DNA from: Apodospora peruviana
Lineage: Eukaryota; Ascomycota; Sordariomycetes; Sordariales; Lasiosphaeriaceae
Assembly: GCA_033439685.1 (NCBI GenBank)
Contig: JAUEDM010000006.1
Location: forward strand, 558,001-622,000
Direction: 5' to 3'
DNA length: 64,000 bases
Below are positions 1-11,213 of this stretch, piece after piece. Under the pieces are notes generated by a model. That model worked only from the letters and a program-made list of their open reading frames with translations. It was not told where the DNA came from and did no database searches. Each line of letters opens with the position of its first letter. Positions within the stretch are counted from its first letter, which is position 1. Made by a program: the position numbers and the translations under genes.

Positions 1-417
1 TCAGGATCCAATAAAGGAAAAGAAAGAAATCAAGTTTGTGTGTCCCGCAAAATTCACGAGTCTTCAGTCCATCCATCGTATGGCATTGCCGAGAAGATTC
101 TCGGCGGCATACATGTTTTTCTCTCCGCAGGTTTATTATGCACTTCAATAGATTCAGTCCATGTCTGACAGGCAAAGCGAGAAGGGGTAGCAAAACCTAT
201 TAAAGCAAAATCGCTTCTGGATATCATTGCTGTCTCGCTCAACTGACCGACTGAACTTCTCTCCATGCATCTTCCCTCCTCCCCCCAAAAAAACTTACAA
301 CCCGCTGTCTGTCTATACATGCCGTCAAAGCATTCCTTGTAGAGAAAAACACATTAAATATGTTCCGACACATATATCGCCCGCGGCACGAAACACCGCC
401 CAAACAACATGGTATGT

Positions 418-2277
418 TTAAACAAACACGATGTGGTAGATTCTCTTCCACGCCGGCATGGCAGCAAGACTTGCGCGGTACTCGTTGATCTCGTCCCACG
501 GCAGCTCGCGGCGGCCGGTGTTTACATCGATCTTGTCAACCGTGAGCCAGCCGGTGCGCTTCCAGAAGTAGCCGCAGACCCAGAAGAACAAGACGACGGG
601 CAGGGCGAGGTACGACTTGAAGAAGCCCTCGGCAGTGTTGAAACCACCACTGACGGGGCAGATGGCAATGAAGAGCTATTGTTATCATGTTAGAAACGAT
701 AAGCTTTTGTTATGACAGGGAGAGGGGACATACCTGGGCAATCAAGACCAAGAAGATAAGGAAGAGACCCAAGTAGCTGCCGTAGACACCGCCAATGGCC
801 TTGAACGGAATCTCATCGATGGTGTGGCCATGGTAGGCCCACGCCTTGCGGAAGCGAATGTGAGCCAGGCAAATGCTGCCCCAGGTGAAGAGGGCGGCAA
901 GACCCGAAAGCGCGAGCAGCCAGTCGAAGACAGTCGGGCCATCAGCGTCGAGGTTGACGTAGGCGAGAAGGCCGAAGATGATGATGATGCCGACGCTGAA
1001 AAGCGGGCGGCCGGACTTGTCGACGTAGCTAAATATCTTGGGGGCGTAACCTTGCTGGGCAAGGGCGGTGAGTGTGCGCGAGCCGCCGTAGACGGAGGAC
1101 ACACCGATGGACAGCACCGAGACAAGAATGACGACATTCATGAAAGAATCAAATCCCTTGAGACCAGCGGTGACGCCAACCAGGACAAAGGGAGAGGCGT
1201 GCACATCGGCGTACGGGTTACCACCAAGCAGGCGCTCATCGTCATGGCGGATAAGGAGGCCGACAAAGAAGAGACCGAGAATATAGAAAAGGGTAATACG
1301 CCAGAAGACCTGCTTGATGGCGCCGGGGAGCGACTTGACCGGGTTGCGCGCCTCGGCAGCGGCCAGACCCACAAGCTCGGTTCCGCTGAAGGCAAAGGCG
1401 GCAGTAACAAAGACGCTGCAGAAACCGCGGAATCCATTCGCGAATGCGCCCGGGTCGTACCAGAGCTTGGCGCCCTGGTATTCGGAATAGGCACCACCCT
1501 CCGGACCGCCGCCAAGCACAAGAACGAAAGCGATGATCATGAAGATGACGGTGGCGGCAAGCTTGATGACCGATGACCAAAACTCTTCCTCGGCATAGCC
1601 TAGTGTGCCAAAAATGTTGACGATGACGATGGCCACAAAGAAAACGGTAATCCAAATAGCTATAAACGGGAACCGAGTTAGTGACCAGGCACGGGATGGA
1701 GGAGGGGTGGCGGGAAGTACGAACCAACACTGGTGTCTGGTCTCCAGTATTGCACAGTTAGACCACAGACCGTGAGCTCGAGCGGTAAGACAATGGCCCA
1801 TTGGAAGACGTAGTTCCAGCCCATGGCAAAACCCCAGGATGGATCGATGAAGCGCGTAGAGTACGTGTAGAAGCCACCAGAGACGGGAAACATGACGGCG
1901 AGTTCGCCGAGAGCATAGACAGTGTTGAACATCATGATACCCATGATCAAGAAGTCGATAAGTACGGAGCCGGGGCCGCCCGTGCGGAGCGCGCTGCCGG
2001 AACCGACGAAGAAACCGGCACCAATGGAACCACCAATGGCAATCATGTGCAAATGACGCGTCTTCATGCTCCGCTCCAGCTCAACAGTGCCCTCGCCATA
2101 GTCGCGCTTCTTGAACGAGCGCAGATTGAGACCATTGCGCGTCCAGAAGTCATCTTCCATGCGGTCGTGGGCGGTCGCCTCCGGAGCGAGGCCGGCATTG
2201 TAGTCGGGAGCTGCGGGCAACGACTCCTTCTCAGGAGTGACGTCGCCGCCGATGGCTTTCTCTTCTTTGGAGGACAT
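418..2277 (-). CDS. Amino-acid permease, YAT/APC family
   Basis: Plasma-membrane proton-coupled amino-acid transporter of the fungal YAT family (APC superfamily; GAP1/Dip5-like). Exons read as 2277..1725, 1659..734 and 675..418. These total 1,737 nt, giving 578 residues, close to the usual 550-600. The first intron splits an Ala codon (G|CT), which confirms the phase. The hydrophilic N-terminus runs into the signature RHLHMIAIGGSIGAG at the start of TM1, followed by GGPGS in TM2 and GELAVMFPVSGGFYTY in TM3. Many further hydrophobic segments follow, and the C-terminus ends in the typical cytosolic DEINEYRASLAAM tail. The start is the ATG at 2277; no in-frame upstream ATG is seen. Substrate range cannot be told from sequence. 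The nearest upstream DNA is a 5.9-kb gene-poor region. Confidence 0.93.
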
Positions 2278-5200
2278 GGTTGCCGTGGTCGTTGTCCAGC
2301 CGATTGGGGTTGGGATGAGGAGATGGGGAAAAGAGAAAGGGGAAAGCAGGTTGGGAGGGGAGAGAGGGTGCCTTTTGAGAGAACCAGGTTGACCCTAAGT
2401 CTTCTCTCTTGAGTTTACGACTACCGCTGATCTCAGGGTCTAGTGTGGAGGCCCTGGGAGTTGGGGATGGTAAGGGGGGGTGGGAATGGACAGGGAAAGT
2501 GGTACGAAAGCTGGTTGTATTTATCTATCCGTGGGTACACTGCAGCGCACATGTTGGGAGGCGATCCCATGGTCCTCCATCCCCTGGCTCATGGTTTATT
2601 GGCCCATTGAACTCGCGATAGCTTTGTCTGCACACCCACCTGGACGCAGAGAAACGGGCTAGAAGACGCATCGAACAAAACGGGGTCTCTCCAGGGACAA
2701 GGTAGTCAGTCAGTCCACTGTCTTGGCCCTCACAAGAGGTCGATAGTATCCCTACTGGGACCATCTGAATGAAGAAGGAGCCAAGGAATTCCCCAATATA
2801 CAAAAGAACAGGCAGGTCTCACGCGTCTTAACGCAACAGAAGCCTGGGCCTGTGGCCCAGCCAGGTGGGCGGGAAGGCGAATCGATCAGGCAGGAGGCTC
2901 CTAGTAGCTCCTTGGCCTGTGGCATTGGGTCGCCAGTGGTATCGAACAGATATTGCGCACTACAGCGCAATCTGCATGGCGAGGGGAAAGTGATAAACGG
3001 AGCGGTAGGCGGAAAGCACCTCCCAGCAGCGGGGGTTGGGGATACGGTACGTGAATTGGAGACGGGGAGCCCTGGGCGGTTCTGTGATACGTGCGGAATA
3101 GCAGCAAAAACGACCTCGGAGCTAGCCTCAAGAAGGTTGCCATCATATTCTCAACCAGAAAGCAGCAGGCAAATACTGCAACTAATCCATAACGCAGTGA
3201 AGATCATTCCGTGCGCTTCCCAATATGGACGTGTGGAGTTGCTAGTCGGGTGTCGTTGCAGCAGCCAATGGCAAAGAAGAACCATGCCAATTATCGTAAT
3301 TATCGGACTTTCCGTTTTGTCAAGGAAATCGCCAACAAGCGCCAAGAGCCGCCAAGCCTAACCTAGCCGAGCAGTGGTCGTGCGTGTGGAAGATCTGCCC
3401 ACCACCGGCGGCCGTTTCCTGATAGGCCCCTTCCACGCCACCAAGGCTTAACCGTCCTTGTCCCGCTGCTGGTTTGCGGGCACCTGTCTTTGGCTTCTTG
3501 GCCGTTCGTCATCGTTGCTGCCGGGTGTGGTGCAGACGTCGTGCTCGACATCCTGTGCTCCCGGCCACAAAAGACTTTTGGCCACGTTTATCTGGTGTCA
3601 TAACCCCACACCACACAAAGCCGTGCAAGTACGGATACAAAGAGAGGATGAACGTGTAGAGGTTGTGCGCAAGAAAAGCTCATATCGACCTGCGACGTGG
3701 TCGATACAGCGGCCAAGACGGCCGTATCCCGGTGTGGCTGGCCGCTCGCCATGGCAGACTATCGTTGACCTTCATGGCGTCCTGGCTCCTCGGCAGCCAT
3801 GAGCTTAGCTATCACGCTATCTGCCATCTGGGGATAATGGCCCGACGAAGTACCAAAAGTGGGCCGAGATAGCAGATGTTAAGCCAGGATCTTTGTCGCG
3901 CTGATTCGCCTGTTCTTGACAAGCCAAGGACTGGGCAAACTTGGTATTTCTTGGTATGCTTGACAACTTCCGCTCTTGGGTAGGGGGGCCGGAGGACGTT
4001 TGAACCACGCGCAAGTGGCGCCTTGGGGCTCTTCTCAGAATGTAAGCTCGTAAGCTGCCGGTAAATGCCAAGATATGTAAGGTATTTCTTGTGAAGTTGA
4101 AGTAGTTGAGTTGCCTTAACGTGTCGGGTCAGTGGGCGTATGCGTTTGGGGAGGTGTTTATTTTTGTAAGTCAGTTCGGTTACGCGGATTGGGGTTTGGG
4201 GAAAAGGTTGGTACGTGCCATGCCCTTATCTCTCCCAAACCCCTTCTCGAGTGTGGTTCGCATCTCAACTCTTGCAGCAGTCTTTGCAGCCAACCACGCC
4301 CCAACATTACCAAGCTGTCGTCGCCCACTTTTTGTCGCCGCTCCCCCGGGATCTGCATCCTTCGTCCCATAGTCTGTATTCCCCGCGTCCCGTTGAAGAC
4401 ACCGACATGCGACCATGCGCCAGGTGGTGTTGTCGCTCCCACCCTGCAATTTGCTCGACACATCAAAAAGGATTTAGGGCCCGGCTTCGCAGCGACGACC
4501 AATTGAAGCAACAAACTGGGCGAGCAATATGGCCTGGGGCAAGCCATCGAAGCCAATGTTCCTGCGATGTCAATGGGCAGACAGTGTTGTGCCGTATGGG
4601 ACTTGTAAGTGGGGGTTTTGCCCCCCGCCGTGGGAGCGCCACAGGCGGTTTGGGCATGGGCGGAACGCCTGTCCTGTATTTTCCGCACCGCTATCCGATC
4701 GATCGATTCGTTGCATTATCAGGTGATGACATCGACTGCAGGAGCCTCGTCGTCAGCCCAGCATTTCTGTCGCGTGCTCGAAAACCATGGCGGCTTTGAA
4801 GATCTGTTGATAAAGCTACACTTACGGAATACACTGCTAATTATTGAAGATCGCTTTGTAAAGAAAGTTTCTGAGAACAATAGAACAATGGACGGAGCTA
4901 TGATATCGAAGATGGCTTACATACATCATAGCCCAGCGCAGCACCAAACAATGAATACCTAACGCGTTGTACTGCAGGCATGAATATGTCGGTCGGTACT
5001 GAGGTGCAGTGGTTGTACACTACACCGTGTGGCATGTTGTTGCGACCGAGCGTTTTTACGTTCGGCCATGTCCGATTATCCCGCCATATCCCACCGTTGA
5101 GGCCATCCGGTAGCTAGCGTCGTCGGTGAGCGTAACCAGACAAGTGTTGCTTGGTCTTCAACCGCCAAGGAGTTTTGAGGCGATTGAGTAATATTGAAAT

Positions 5201-8200
5201 TGTGTCTGCATCTTGAGTTTGAGGTTTTGTTTTCTGGTTTCTGGTTTGCTGTTCGGTCGACGCGGATTGTGGAATGTTTTCCTCGATCTGGGATGGTTGC
5301 AGAAATGCAGGAGGGAAAACGGCAAGCGGCGGCACCTTGCAGGCTTGCAAGCCTTAACCGGAACGCCTCCGGCGAAACATCACGTGTGGACCGCTCCGAC
5401 CCAAAGCTCCTGCCGGCCGTTGCTCCTGCCGCCTGCATCATCACTTCCTGGTTTCCGGTTGCTGCTGCCTCGCTCTCGATATTTGTTATCCGTACGGGTT
5501 AGTTGGGAAGGAACAGTTCCGAGTTCAGACTATTGCAGGCGCCATCGTCGACTCATCGATGGCGCCTCCACTCGCCCACCCCGGTTTGAACTGGAGGTTG
5601 GGACAAGCAAGCCCCATGCACCGACATCTGACATCTGACACTTGACGCCGCCATTCCTACACTGGGTATTGCACAGTGGCGGTAATTCCATCTGTCGGTG
5701 GTCGGCGGATGATCTTTATCTCGACCTTTCACCTTTGCAGCCACAGTTCAACTGATGCCTCAAGACCACCGGACCACACTCTGTCGAACGAAATGGCGCG
5801 TGGAATCACATTGGACACGCGACTGAAGTCCCCATACTGTCCCATTGCCGGAGATTACGCCTACCTCGGCTTAGCGCAGTCAAGACAAGACGTTGCCGCT
5901 CCTGCGTCCCCCGCATATTCCCATGGTCCACCACAGTAGTCTACATGAAGCCTAGCATTTTGCGTCTGATACAATGTCCCCCTGGAAAGTTTGTTGGCGC
6001 GGTGCTTCCAATGGATGAGAACAGGGTTGAGAAAGCGAATGGGTTTGAGGGAATCAAATACTTAAAAGTAAGAAAAACACCGGCAAGTGTCTAGCGTTAC
6101 CTCGAGTGCAAGGAGAAAGCTGAAGAAAACAAGGGCAAAGTCTTGTACTATGGGGCGAAGTCCCGAGCTAACATACTTTCCAGTCCTGAACTGTACATGT
6201 TATTTACGGGTTACCGCGACGGGAGCGGCGGCTCGTGGGGCGCACGAACTGTATCAGTTCTCCATCAGAATAAAAATGGACGGATCCAGACCCAAGAGTC
6301 CTTTCTGTGGAGCTCCTGCTGTAACGTATAAGAGCTGTGGCATATTGTTCCAGCGTGGGGGGTCATTTGGCAGGATCACCAGACTGTGGTGCCGTGCTGG
6401 CACGATGAATCTGTGCTCCCCCCGAAACCTTTCGGTCATCGCACACCGGCCATCAGCCTCGAAAGATATCCCGACCCGGCAGACTGTCTCATATGAGTAT
6501 GTCTCTCTGTCATCGATCGGGACATGCTGCACCACGATGCACCCCGGGACAGGAGAAAGCGCGGATTGGAACGTGGTGGTGTCGCCGACGATCCCATGCA
6601 GGAACAGCCCCGGCATACCCATCCTATCCAAGCCAGCCAGCCAGCGTATTATCTGCCGTCCCGACCCGACGGTGTGTGCCTGTAGGTACGGGTTGACCGA
6701 CCGGGACCAGGCCGCTGTTATCTTGTCGATCGATCTGACTGTCTGTCTCGCTCCCCGTCGGCGTCAAACCGCCGATAGCTGTCACATGCCAGATTCTTTA
6801 TATAAGCCAAGGTCTTGGTTCATCATTGAAACCCAGCCCGACGGGCTTCGGGTTGCTGTTGGCTATCCTTCCTGGTCCATTCAATTTATAATCACTATTA
6901 AGACGCGTGAATATGACCACTCACCATGGGGCTCCAAGACAGTCAGCTGCATGCCATGCAAACGCGACGGATGCAAGAACAAGGGTCTCACCCGATGGGC
7001 GGATCATTCTAGTGAAAATCTACTACACCGTAGCAATTACAGGTTCTTCCTTGGTATCCATAGACGGAGCTTGGGTGGTGATAAGGAGGGGTTCATCATG
7101 TGTTGGTATGGTGTGTGGAGACGGAAGAAGGGTGCAAAGACAGCTTCCTGTTTGGGAAACACGGTGAGCATTTGCGGGATAAGGGGTCGAGGTGAGATAT
7201 CGCTCACTTTTTGGTAAAGAAGGCACTTCCTGTCTTGTAAAGCACTCAAGCAAGCAAGTTTTGGATGATAAATTATAGAGCATGTCGTTTCCTATATCAC
7301 ATTGCTCACATCAGTTGCTACGTAGATATTTGATTCTCATCAGCTGCTCATCCATTAATCACCAGGACCATCTTCCCACTGAAGAACGAGAGTCTCTTGA
7401 CCTCTGATTGCGATACCTTGGGTCTTTCTGCTTGTCTTTCTAAAAAAGAAAGGTCTACTTGCCTGAACTCTCTCATTGTTCCCATAATTCTACAAAATAT
7501 GTCAATCATTTCACTCTTGCACCGATACGCACTACGCAGTCCGCAAGTGAATACGCATCGTAGACCACCACAGGACACGCAGGTATACTTTACCCCTGAT
7601 AACTGTCGTTAAAATTAGGTTATCACCCGCACTCGTGGTGGCGTTCCATTCAAGTCGGACTCGCATTGCCGGTGAGGTTACCTGGTATACAGATATCACG
7701 AAATGTGGCTTCAAGTCGCGAGCCAATCCCAAGTCCGAAGCTGGAGTTTGACGTCACGTCGGACGATGTGCAGTTAGGGTTCTGTGCCGCCGCCGTGTGG
7801 CTGATGAGGGTTATGCAATGCACCAGGGAAAGTGATCGTCAGCCCGGCTCGACATTGCACCGTAGTCCGTAGTGGTTTCAATCCTGGTCCTGGCTTCCCG
7901 GCGTGGGTTTGTTTCGGCCCGGGCTGCTGTTGCCGGATGTGACATCTCGTTCTCGAGAAATTCGAAATAGAGATAAGTCAGGTACCTTGGCGACTAACAT
8001 CGAGGGCTGTTCTTATTTCCGGAACAGACGAATGAAGCTGTATCGGGATATAATACCTGGTAGGCTCTTCTATTTATACCACCATAAAAGTTCATTCTGG
8101 CCCTATCTCTTCGCATTTCAGACTGTGTTGACATTCTGATAGCAAAAATATCATCAGATAAATCACGGTACCACTCCCCCAAGTAAACAAAAAAGTCAAA

Positions 8201-8206
8201 TGGACA
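2278..8206. other. Gene-poor region, 5.9 kb
   Basis: No convincing multi-exon gene is visible on either strand. Many short overlapping frames exist in several phases at once, which is what non-coding DNA of about 50% GC gives. The stretch just upstream of 2277 presumably holds the permease promoter. The only frames worth a note are around 6.1-7.2 kb, reported separately. Confidence 0.6.
6254..6622 (-). CDS. Possible small orphan gene (122 aa)
   Basis: An ATG-initiated frame of 122 codons on the minus strand has a balanced, globular-looking amino-acid composition (for example PGLFLHGIVGD near the start and PPRWNNMPQLLYV near the end). I recognise no family, signal peptide or membrane segment. 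It lies antisense to a longer open frame (6087-7217, plus strand) whose composition, rich in Cys, Trp, Arg and Ser, looks like an antisense shadow. Either both are fortuitous or the minus-strand frame is a real small gene whose antisense happens to stay open. No introns or neighbouring partner genes support it. Confidence 0.2.
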   Translation of the reverse strand: MGMPGLFLHGIVGDTTTFQSALSPVPGCIVVQHVPIDDRETYSYETVCRVGISFEADGRCAMTERFRGEHRFIVPARHHSLVILPNDPPRWNNMPQLLYVTAGAPQKGLLGLDPSIFILMEN

Positions 8207-8280
8207 TGATCCGAGGCGGGCTCGATCCGCCGACCTTCAGTGTGTTAGACTGACGTGATAACCAACTACACCATCGGACC
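8207..8280 (-). tRNA. tRNA-Val (AAC)
   Basis: A 74-nt cloverleaf without intron. The acceptor stem GGTCCGA pairs with TCGGATC (one G:U), followed by discriminator A. The anticodon loop reads CTAACAC within the stem CAGT/ACTG, giving anticodon AAC (Val). The T-arm is GGCGG-ATCGAGC-CCGCC. It borders the broken F-box locus to its right. Confidence 0.93.
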
Positions 8281-8723
8281 TGTGGATATTTATTTGCTTT
8301 TCTAAAATTTCTGATAACTGTGAGTCGGGTACTAGGCAGGTTTGGGTCCACTTGGATCCAGTTCGCGAGCTTGTTTCCGGTCCGGGTGCTTCATTACTGC
8401 TGAGGAATTACTCGCGTTGTTTGTGCTCTGCTTAGGCATCGTGTTTCTCGTACGGATTATAGTCAGGTACTTGGTGGCATTGTGGTCGTTAACGTCTCAA
8501 GTTTGGGTTCAAGTGCTTAACCCGCTGTGTGTCCACGTGACCAATCACTGGCTGTCAAAAATAATGCTCAGGCTAAAAAGCGCCAGGGTAGCACTACAGT
8601 TCGTCGCCCAGCGTACGGAGTTCTCAGGTCGCAACTTTACAAGACGCGTCTCACAAAATCAAGCAAGCTTCACAACGGCCGATCTGCACGCCATTATGGA
8701 TACAGATACATGGCATCTTTTCC
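8281..8723. other. Short intergenic stretch
   Basis: Lies between tRNA-Val and the F-box relic. Several short open frames occur, but none continues convincingly into the F-box frame. It may hold the decayed 5' end of that gene. Confidence 0.4.
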
Positions 8724-9530
8724 TTGGGGAACGGAAGAAAACTCTCTTGTTTTTATCAACGGGAAATTGTCAACCACACCTTGGATGATGCTGAACTCCC
8801 GCTCGACAACGGCAAGCACGTCATCTTGGGGAAAACACCAGTCGGCGACCTCGATCTGCTGCCAGCCGAGCTCATCGACCGGGTACTTGAAATGCTCGAC
8901 ATTCCGACATTGACCACTTTCTGACGTGCCAACCAGCGCGCTATGCATCTTGTTGACTCTCTGCTGCCATATCAACGGCTGTGGACGTTTTGTCCCGATA
9001 TCTTGCGTGCTGTCGTCAACATCAACGCCGATTCCTTCAGCTGTGAAACACTCCTCAAGACATTGACGAGGGAGAAATGCGAATCTTGCAGTTTCTTTGG
9101 CGGCTACCTTTACCTCATTACCTGCAAGCGAGTCTGTTACTCTTGCTTTACGACAAGGAAGGAATATTTCCCCATCAAAATCAGTTTAATGGCCGAACAA
9201 GCCCGGCAACTTACGTTAATGCACATCCCAAATGTCCTCAGTCTTCCCGGGCGTTATACGGCAAGCGCAAAGGTTTCCAGCGACAGGTGTGAACTTGGTC
9301 AAGCGCCAAGCCCTGCTAACATACCTGTCGAAGTGGTTTAATGATATTTCGCAGAGGGTAATCATCGACGACACGACAGCCGAGCCTCGGCGGTACATGT
9401 CAATTATTGCAGCGCCGCGCCTCAATTTGCATGACCGGAACGTAGACTGGGGGCTGGAGTGCCAACTTTGTCCCGAGCATATCAGGAACCAATACAACCA
9501 GCAAGACATCTTGCAGCACTTCGAAGACCA
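8724..9530 (+). pseudogene. F-box protein gene, broken by a stop and frameshifts
   Basis: F-box proteins link substrates to SCF ubiquitin ligases. Here an F-box helix pair is readable (LDLLPAELIDRVLEMLDIP, from about 8850). The frame then meets TGA at 8922-8924 and continues in the same frame as RANQRAMHLVDSLLPY, followed by the family's Cys-rich zinc-like segment (KCESCSFFGGYLYL and CKRVCYSCF). The expected residue at the stop is Arg, so one C-to-T change (CGA to TGA) explains it. Beyond about 9245 the recognisable sequence jumps through two more frames (GRYT, then YGKRKGFQRQ, then NLVKRQALLTYL), so at least two indels are present. The last familiar piece, VDWGLECQLC, lies near 9447-9476. 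Read as a decayed member of the large Sordariomycete F-box family; a mis-assembled but intact copy is the alternative. Confidence 0.75.
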
Positions 9531-9856
9531 CCATGACTCTACACCACGTGAATCTGCTCTATGGAAATCACTCTACACCGCTACGAGTTGCCACCTCGAG
9601 CTGTACCGACTCCTCCAAACCCATTTACATAAACCCGGTGCATCTCGTCCTTCTCCTCCTTGGCCATGTGCTTCTTGCACATGTGTACAGACGGGCCAGA
9701 GCCTCCCGCACGACGGGGGTACACTTGACATTCGATCCTCCCTGCCTCTCGACACACAGTTGGGACTTCTCATCCTGTGGGCCATCTCGCTGAAGGGTGG
9801 CCGGGTCATCCGTTTCGTGCTCGAGTACATTGACAACAACGCCAGGACGGTGGACA

Positions 9857-10141
9857 GGACCTGAAGGTCTTGCGGCTTGTCAGTGCGTGCTAAAGAAGCT
9901 GCATTTGCTGGTCGTCAAGCACGGCGATATCAACAAGCATAGTTTTCTGGTGCAGCAGCAGCAGCAGGATGATGATGGCAGTAAGGTCGTTCCTCTGGAC
10001 TTTGAGAGGGTCAAGAAGGACGCCGATATGGATGAGCTGGAGGCTGAGTATCAGCATTTGACCGAGTCACTGCAAGACCCATCTTTGCGAGGTGCGGTTC
10101 GTCCACCTGCCACGCTCAGCGAGCAGATATTGCCGCCTTAG
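9857..10141 (+). pseudogene. Kinase-like (RIO/APH-type) gene fragment
   Basis: This open frame matches only the C-terminal part of a fungal protein-kinase-like family. It contains a catalytic-loop-like HGDINKHSFLV, a short Gln/Asp-rich insert, a DFE motif in the DFG position (VPLDFERVKKD), then a charged helix ending in a stop at about 10139-10141. No N-lobe, glycine loop or lysine strand is visible upstream, where the F-box relic lies instead. It is therefore a truncated gene, possibly a fusion remnant. The family assignment rests on the HGD...N and DFE motifs alone. Confidence 0.5.
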
Positions 10142-11213
10142 GTATTTATGGGTTTATGTGTTTGTTGCTTATCCGGAGGAGGTTTTGGAAAGTTATCTGG
10201 GAAGGGTTCAGGCCTGATCGTCCTATCTACCTACCTAGGCAGTTGCAAAGGAAGAAGATCAAGTTTTATTCCGGAGGAGTTCGTTTGGATGATTTTGCCT
10301 CGTCGCTTGTGATTGATCCTCTATCATTATGGCAAAGGGGGGTTTCTTTGAACTGTTAGAATTTTGTAACGGCTGGCCAACGCCATCTATATAAAAGCAT
10401 TGGCGAAATCTTGATCGTGAGAATTCCCAGGAGTAAGTCCAACTTAGTTCATGCATCCATGGCTTGGCATGTTGCAACTATTCACAACTGGAAAGAGCAC
10501 ATGCTGAGCCTTGTCGCCTTGCCGCCGACAAAAGAACTTTGTCGATTCCAATCGTCGTTCATCAAAACTCTTCCCCATTCAACAAACATCGTCAACTTTG
10601 ACAATCATCCGTCGCCACCCCTCCACCAACCGTTGAGTATATTGATCTCACAAGGCTAGGGGGGTGGTGGTTCAAGGCAGACTTCAGATTTTGAGCATTG
10701 AATTGTGAAATCTGGCCCAATACCTCATTTGAAATAACTCTCCTCTCATGATATAAGCCGACCACCGAATGAGTTTTGCTGCAACACCGTTTCGGTACCG
10801 CAACCCCCTGGATCGACAGGTTAAATCCCATCTGCTGCACAACATGAAGCAAGCTGATCGACAAACCTTATTGAAACGCGAAATCTCTTGTTCAGTGCGT
10901 CGGATACCGGTTCGTTGTCCATGCAAGATAATCGGCACATCAATTTCTCGGTTCCTCGTCCCCGGAATTCTTTTCGGTTGTCGCTCTCTCAGTCTCTCCT
11001 CTTCTCTTCCGTCTGTCTGACACGCAAACACCTCACCTCTTGCCCGACTCCCGTCGGGGAATTACTACACGTCTACTACTGCACAGCGTTGCATTTTGAT
11101 GCTCACGGGTATTTCTTTCTTCGCTTTTTGCTGAAGGTGCTCCTTTTCAGCTTCTACCTTACCTGTCTGGCTACTATCGCCATTGACAAAGTGAGAGCAA
11201 GCCACAACAAAAT
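10142..11213. other. Intergenic, no gene seen
   Basis: Only short frames in all phases. The right part is pyrimidine-rich with many CTCT and TCTC runs at about 10975-11030, as is common in fungal promoters, and probably serves the plus-strand gene starting at 11214. Confidence 0.5.

Noticed and set aside
824..1576. 250-codon plus-strand open frame
   Set aside because: It lies wholly antisense to the amino-acid permease, whose exons join in phase and carry clear family motifs. The frame is a coding shadow.
4132..4799. Several overlapping frames of 117-194 codons on both strands
   Set aside because: Frames stay open in three or more phases at once, translations are low in expected protein composition, and no splice-linked family block is seen.
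6087..7217. 376-codon plus-strand frame as a gene
   Set aside because: Its translation is rich in Cys, Trp and Arg with no recognisable motif, it starts with a non-ATG codon, and the antisense looks more protein-like. Kept only as a finding.
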